Shown here: piece after piece, positions 14,597 to 15,245 of the stretch
Layout of the letters: every line of letters starts with the position of its first letter
How positions within the stretch are numbered: position 1 is the stretch's first letter
Source: an uncultured bacterium
GTDB lineage: Bacteria; Bacillota_I; Bacilli_A; RF39; UBA660
Assembly (NCBI GenBank): GCA_949288625.1
Contig: CASEKZ010000067.1
Location: forward strand, 1-15,245
DNA: 15,245 bases
Direction of reading: 5' to 3'
Translations under genes and position numbers: made by a program
The notes under the pieces: model-generated
The model's input: the letters and a program-made list of their open reading frames with translations, nothing else
Told to the model about the DNA's origin: nothing
Database searches by the model: none

Positions 14597-14638
14597 CTTT
14601 TAAGTTTACTTAACGTGTTTGACAAAAGCAGAGATTAA
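14597..14638 (+). pseudogene. Relic of the BI-1 gene C-terminus
   Basis: Read in the frame that aligns with the BI-1 gene at an offset of 2610 bases, this segment encodes LSLLNVFDKSRD and a TAA stop. The BI-1 protein ends LNLLNLFGKSKD and TAA. Seven of 12 residues are identical and the DNA matches at about 26 of 36 positions. In-frame TGA and TAG codons lie just upstream (14588-14593), so nothing is translated as BI-1. Weaker resemblance may reach further left, but I cannot prove it by eye. Confidence 0.6.
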
Positions 14639-14659
14639 CACCCTTTAAGGTGTTTTTTT
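14637..14659 (+). terminator. Terminator within copy B
   Basis: AACACC pairs with GGTGTT around CTTTAA, followed by T. It is retained although the gene it once served is only a relic, so it may now block read-through from the sortase gene. Confidence 0.75.
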
Positions 14660-14682
14660 GTTTTACAAAAATTGACACAAAA

Positions 14683-14691
14683 TTATCCACA
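14683..14691 (+). promoter_or_regulatory. DnaA-box-like site, copy B
   Basis: TTATCCACA, identical to the site in copy A and at the same distance from the promoter. Confidence 0.4.
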
Positions 14692-14697
14692 AGAAAA

Positions 14698-14736
14698 GTC
14701 AAAATATTGACCACTAATTATTATTAATGATACTAT
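14698..14736 (+). promoter_or_regulatory. Promoter and overlapping dyad, copy B
   Basis: -35 TTGACC at 14707-14712 and extended -10 TG-A-TACTAT at 14728-14736, with the dyad GTCAA-AATA-TTGAC at 14698-14711. The single change from copy A in this dyad falls in the spacer between the arms. Confidence 0.6.
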
Positions 14737-14795
14737 AAACATAAGGTGGCGAGCAGTATTAGTTATCAATAATTATAGTGTGGTGAGTGTATAAT

Positions 14796-15245
14796 ATGAA
14801 AAAAAGAATGAATAAAATAATAAGTTTAATAACAAAGAATAAAAGAAAAGTAGTATTGTTAACCATAATGTTCTTAATGATATTTACCTCAGCTTTTATA
14901 TACATTAATTTAACAAATCCGACGAAGATAAATAGTATGATAGCAAGCGTAATAAATAAAGGAGCACCCGCTAATAAAGCATTTGATGATGAGATATTTT
15001 ATAAAGCAGTATTGGATGCATATAACAAAGAAAATAATACAAGCCTACCATACACAACAAACCTAACGGATGAGCAGTTAAGCACTATAACAAGTATTAG
15101 TTATAGTGGCTATGGTAAACCATCTAATGAAAAAATAATAAGTTCAAAAGGATTGGAAAAATTAACCGCTTTAAAATCTTTGGATTTGTATTATAATAAT
15201 CTAAGCAGTATAGACGTAAGTAACAATACGGTATTAACATTTTTG
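14796..15245 (+). CDS. LRR surface protein, 5' part only
   Basis: An open frame of 150 codons runs off the right edge without a stop. It starts at ATG 14796, with GGTGAG at 14782-14787. A basic N-terminus (MKKRMNKII, then KNKRK) leads to one hydrophobic segment at about 19-40 that serves as a signal anchor or signal peptide. Residues about 60-110 (FDDEIFYKAVLDAYNKE, then LTDEQLSTITSI) form the cap often found before leucine-rich repeats in bacterial surface proteins. Residues about 120-150 are the first repeats of internalin type, with LEKLTALKSLDLYYNNLSS and then IDVSNNTVLTFL. A surface adhesin-like role is likely; partner and anchoring are unknown because the C-terminus is missing. It is driven by cassette copy B. 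Confidence 0.85.
   Translation, partial: MKKRMNKIISLITKNKRKVVLLTIMFLMIFTSAFIYINLTNPTKINSMIASVINKGAPANKAFDDEIFYKAVLDAYNKENNTSLPYTTNLTDEQLSTITSISYSGYGKPSNEKIISSKGLEKLTALKSLDLYYNNLSSIDVSNNTVLTFL

Larger units (their letters stand above)
14636..14747 (+). repeat. Regulatory cassette, copy B
   Basis: The ungapped second copy of 12026-12137. The differences I see are two in the terminator loop region and single changes at 14667, 14705, 14714 and 14742. The promoter hexamers and TTATCCACA are untouched. It precedes the LRR surface-protein gene. Confidence 0.92.
14419..14795. other. Intergenic stretch between sortase and LRR genes
   Basis: This 377-base stretch has no gene I can support. In order it holds an inverted repeat, about 140 bases of A/T-rich sequence without clear signals, the decayed BI-1 C-terminus (about 14597-14638), cassette copy B (14636-14747) and a divergent leader with GGTGAG at 14782-14787 for the next gene. 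A minus-strand frame at 14428-14625 is discussed among the rejected items. Confidence 0.7.

Noticed and set aside
14428..14625. 65-codon minus-strand reading frame between the sortase and LRR genes
   Set aside because: It would start at TTG with no ribosome site, overlaps the BI-1 relic on the other strand, and matches nothing I recognise. It may be chance in A/T-rich sequence, although an eroded gene cannot be excluded.
12026..14747. Insertion sequence or composite transposon bounded by the direct repeats
   Set aside because: There is no transposase or terminal inverted repeat, and no target-site duplication was recognised; the repeats are promoter regions of resident genes.

Overview
The window reads as an AT-rich chromosomal segment of a low-GC Bacillota. 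The evidence is AGGAGG or GGTGAT ribosome sites, short T-tailed terminators, a ClpP of the firmicute type and a complete Spo0A sporulation regulator. Gene density, short spacers and gene content (single glycolytic genes, diacylglycerol glycosyltransferase, sortase, Ig-like and LRR surface proteins) suit a small-genome gut lineage near the Erysipelotrichia, RF39 and RFN20 groups. That placement is inference, because there is no rRNA in the window. Most of it looks like ordinary core genome; the accessory-like part is 12.0-15.2 kb.

Layout. 1-3.3 kb: the 3' end of an unrecognised gene, a CmpB-family membrane protein, clpP on the minus strand, and a TGS-containing uridine kinase-like protein. 3.3-9.9 kb: a glycolytic block. 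It holds gap, an N-terminally anchored Ig-like surface protein on its own promoter, and a tight four-gene operon of pgk, a YbhN-type flippase-like protein, a GT4 diacylglycerol glycosyltransferase and tpiA. The last two junctions of that operon are ATGA overlaps. 9.9-12.0 kb: a small unknown protein, spo0A with a perfect 0A box upstream, and a Bax inhibitor-1 family membrane protein. 12.0-15.2 kb: a surface-display region. It holds a secreted protein ending in an NPKTSD sorting signal, a class B sortase with an unusual cytoplasmic extension, and the start of an LRR surface protein cut off by the window end.

The most interesting structure is a duplicated regulatory cassette, 12026-12137 and 14636-14747. 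The copies are offset by exactly 2610 bases with no gaps and differ at about 6 of 112 positions. Each contains a terminator, a perfect DnaA-box-like TTATCCACA, a GTCAA-N4-TTGAC dyad overlapping the -35 hexamer, and an extended -10. Each drives a different surface-protein gene. The similarity runs back into the 3' end of the BI-1 gene, so the second copy carries a decayed C-terminal relic of that gene. This points to segmental duplication and a shared switch for surface proteins.

Functionally the window joins central glycolysis (gap, pgk, tpiA), membrane glycolipid synthesis, protein quality control (clpP), a sporulation switch (spo0A) and a sortase with its likely substrate. No tRNA, rRNA, CRISPR array, prophage or insertion sequence was seen.
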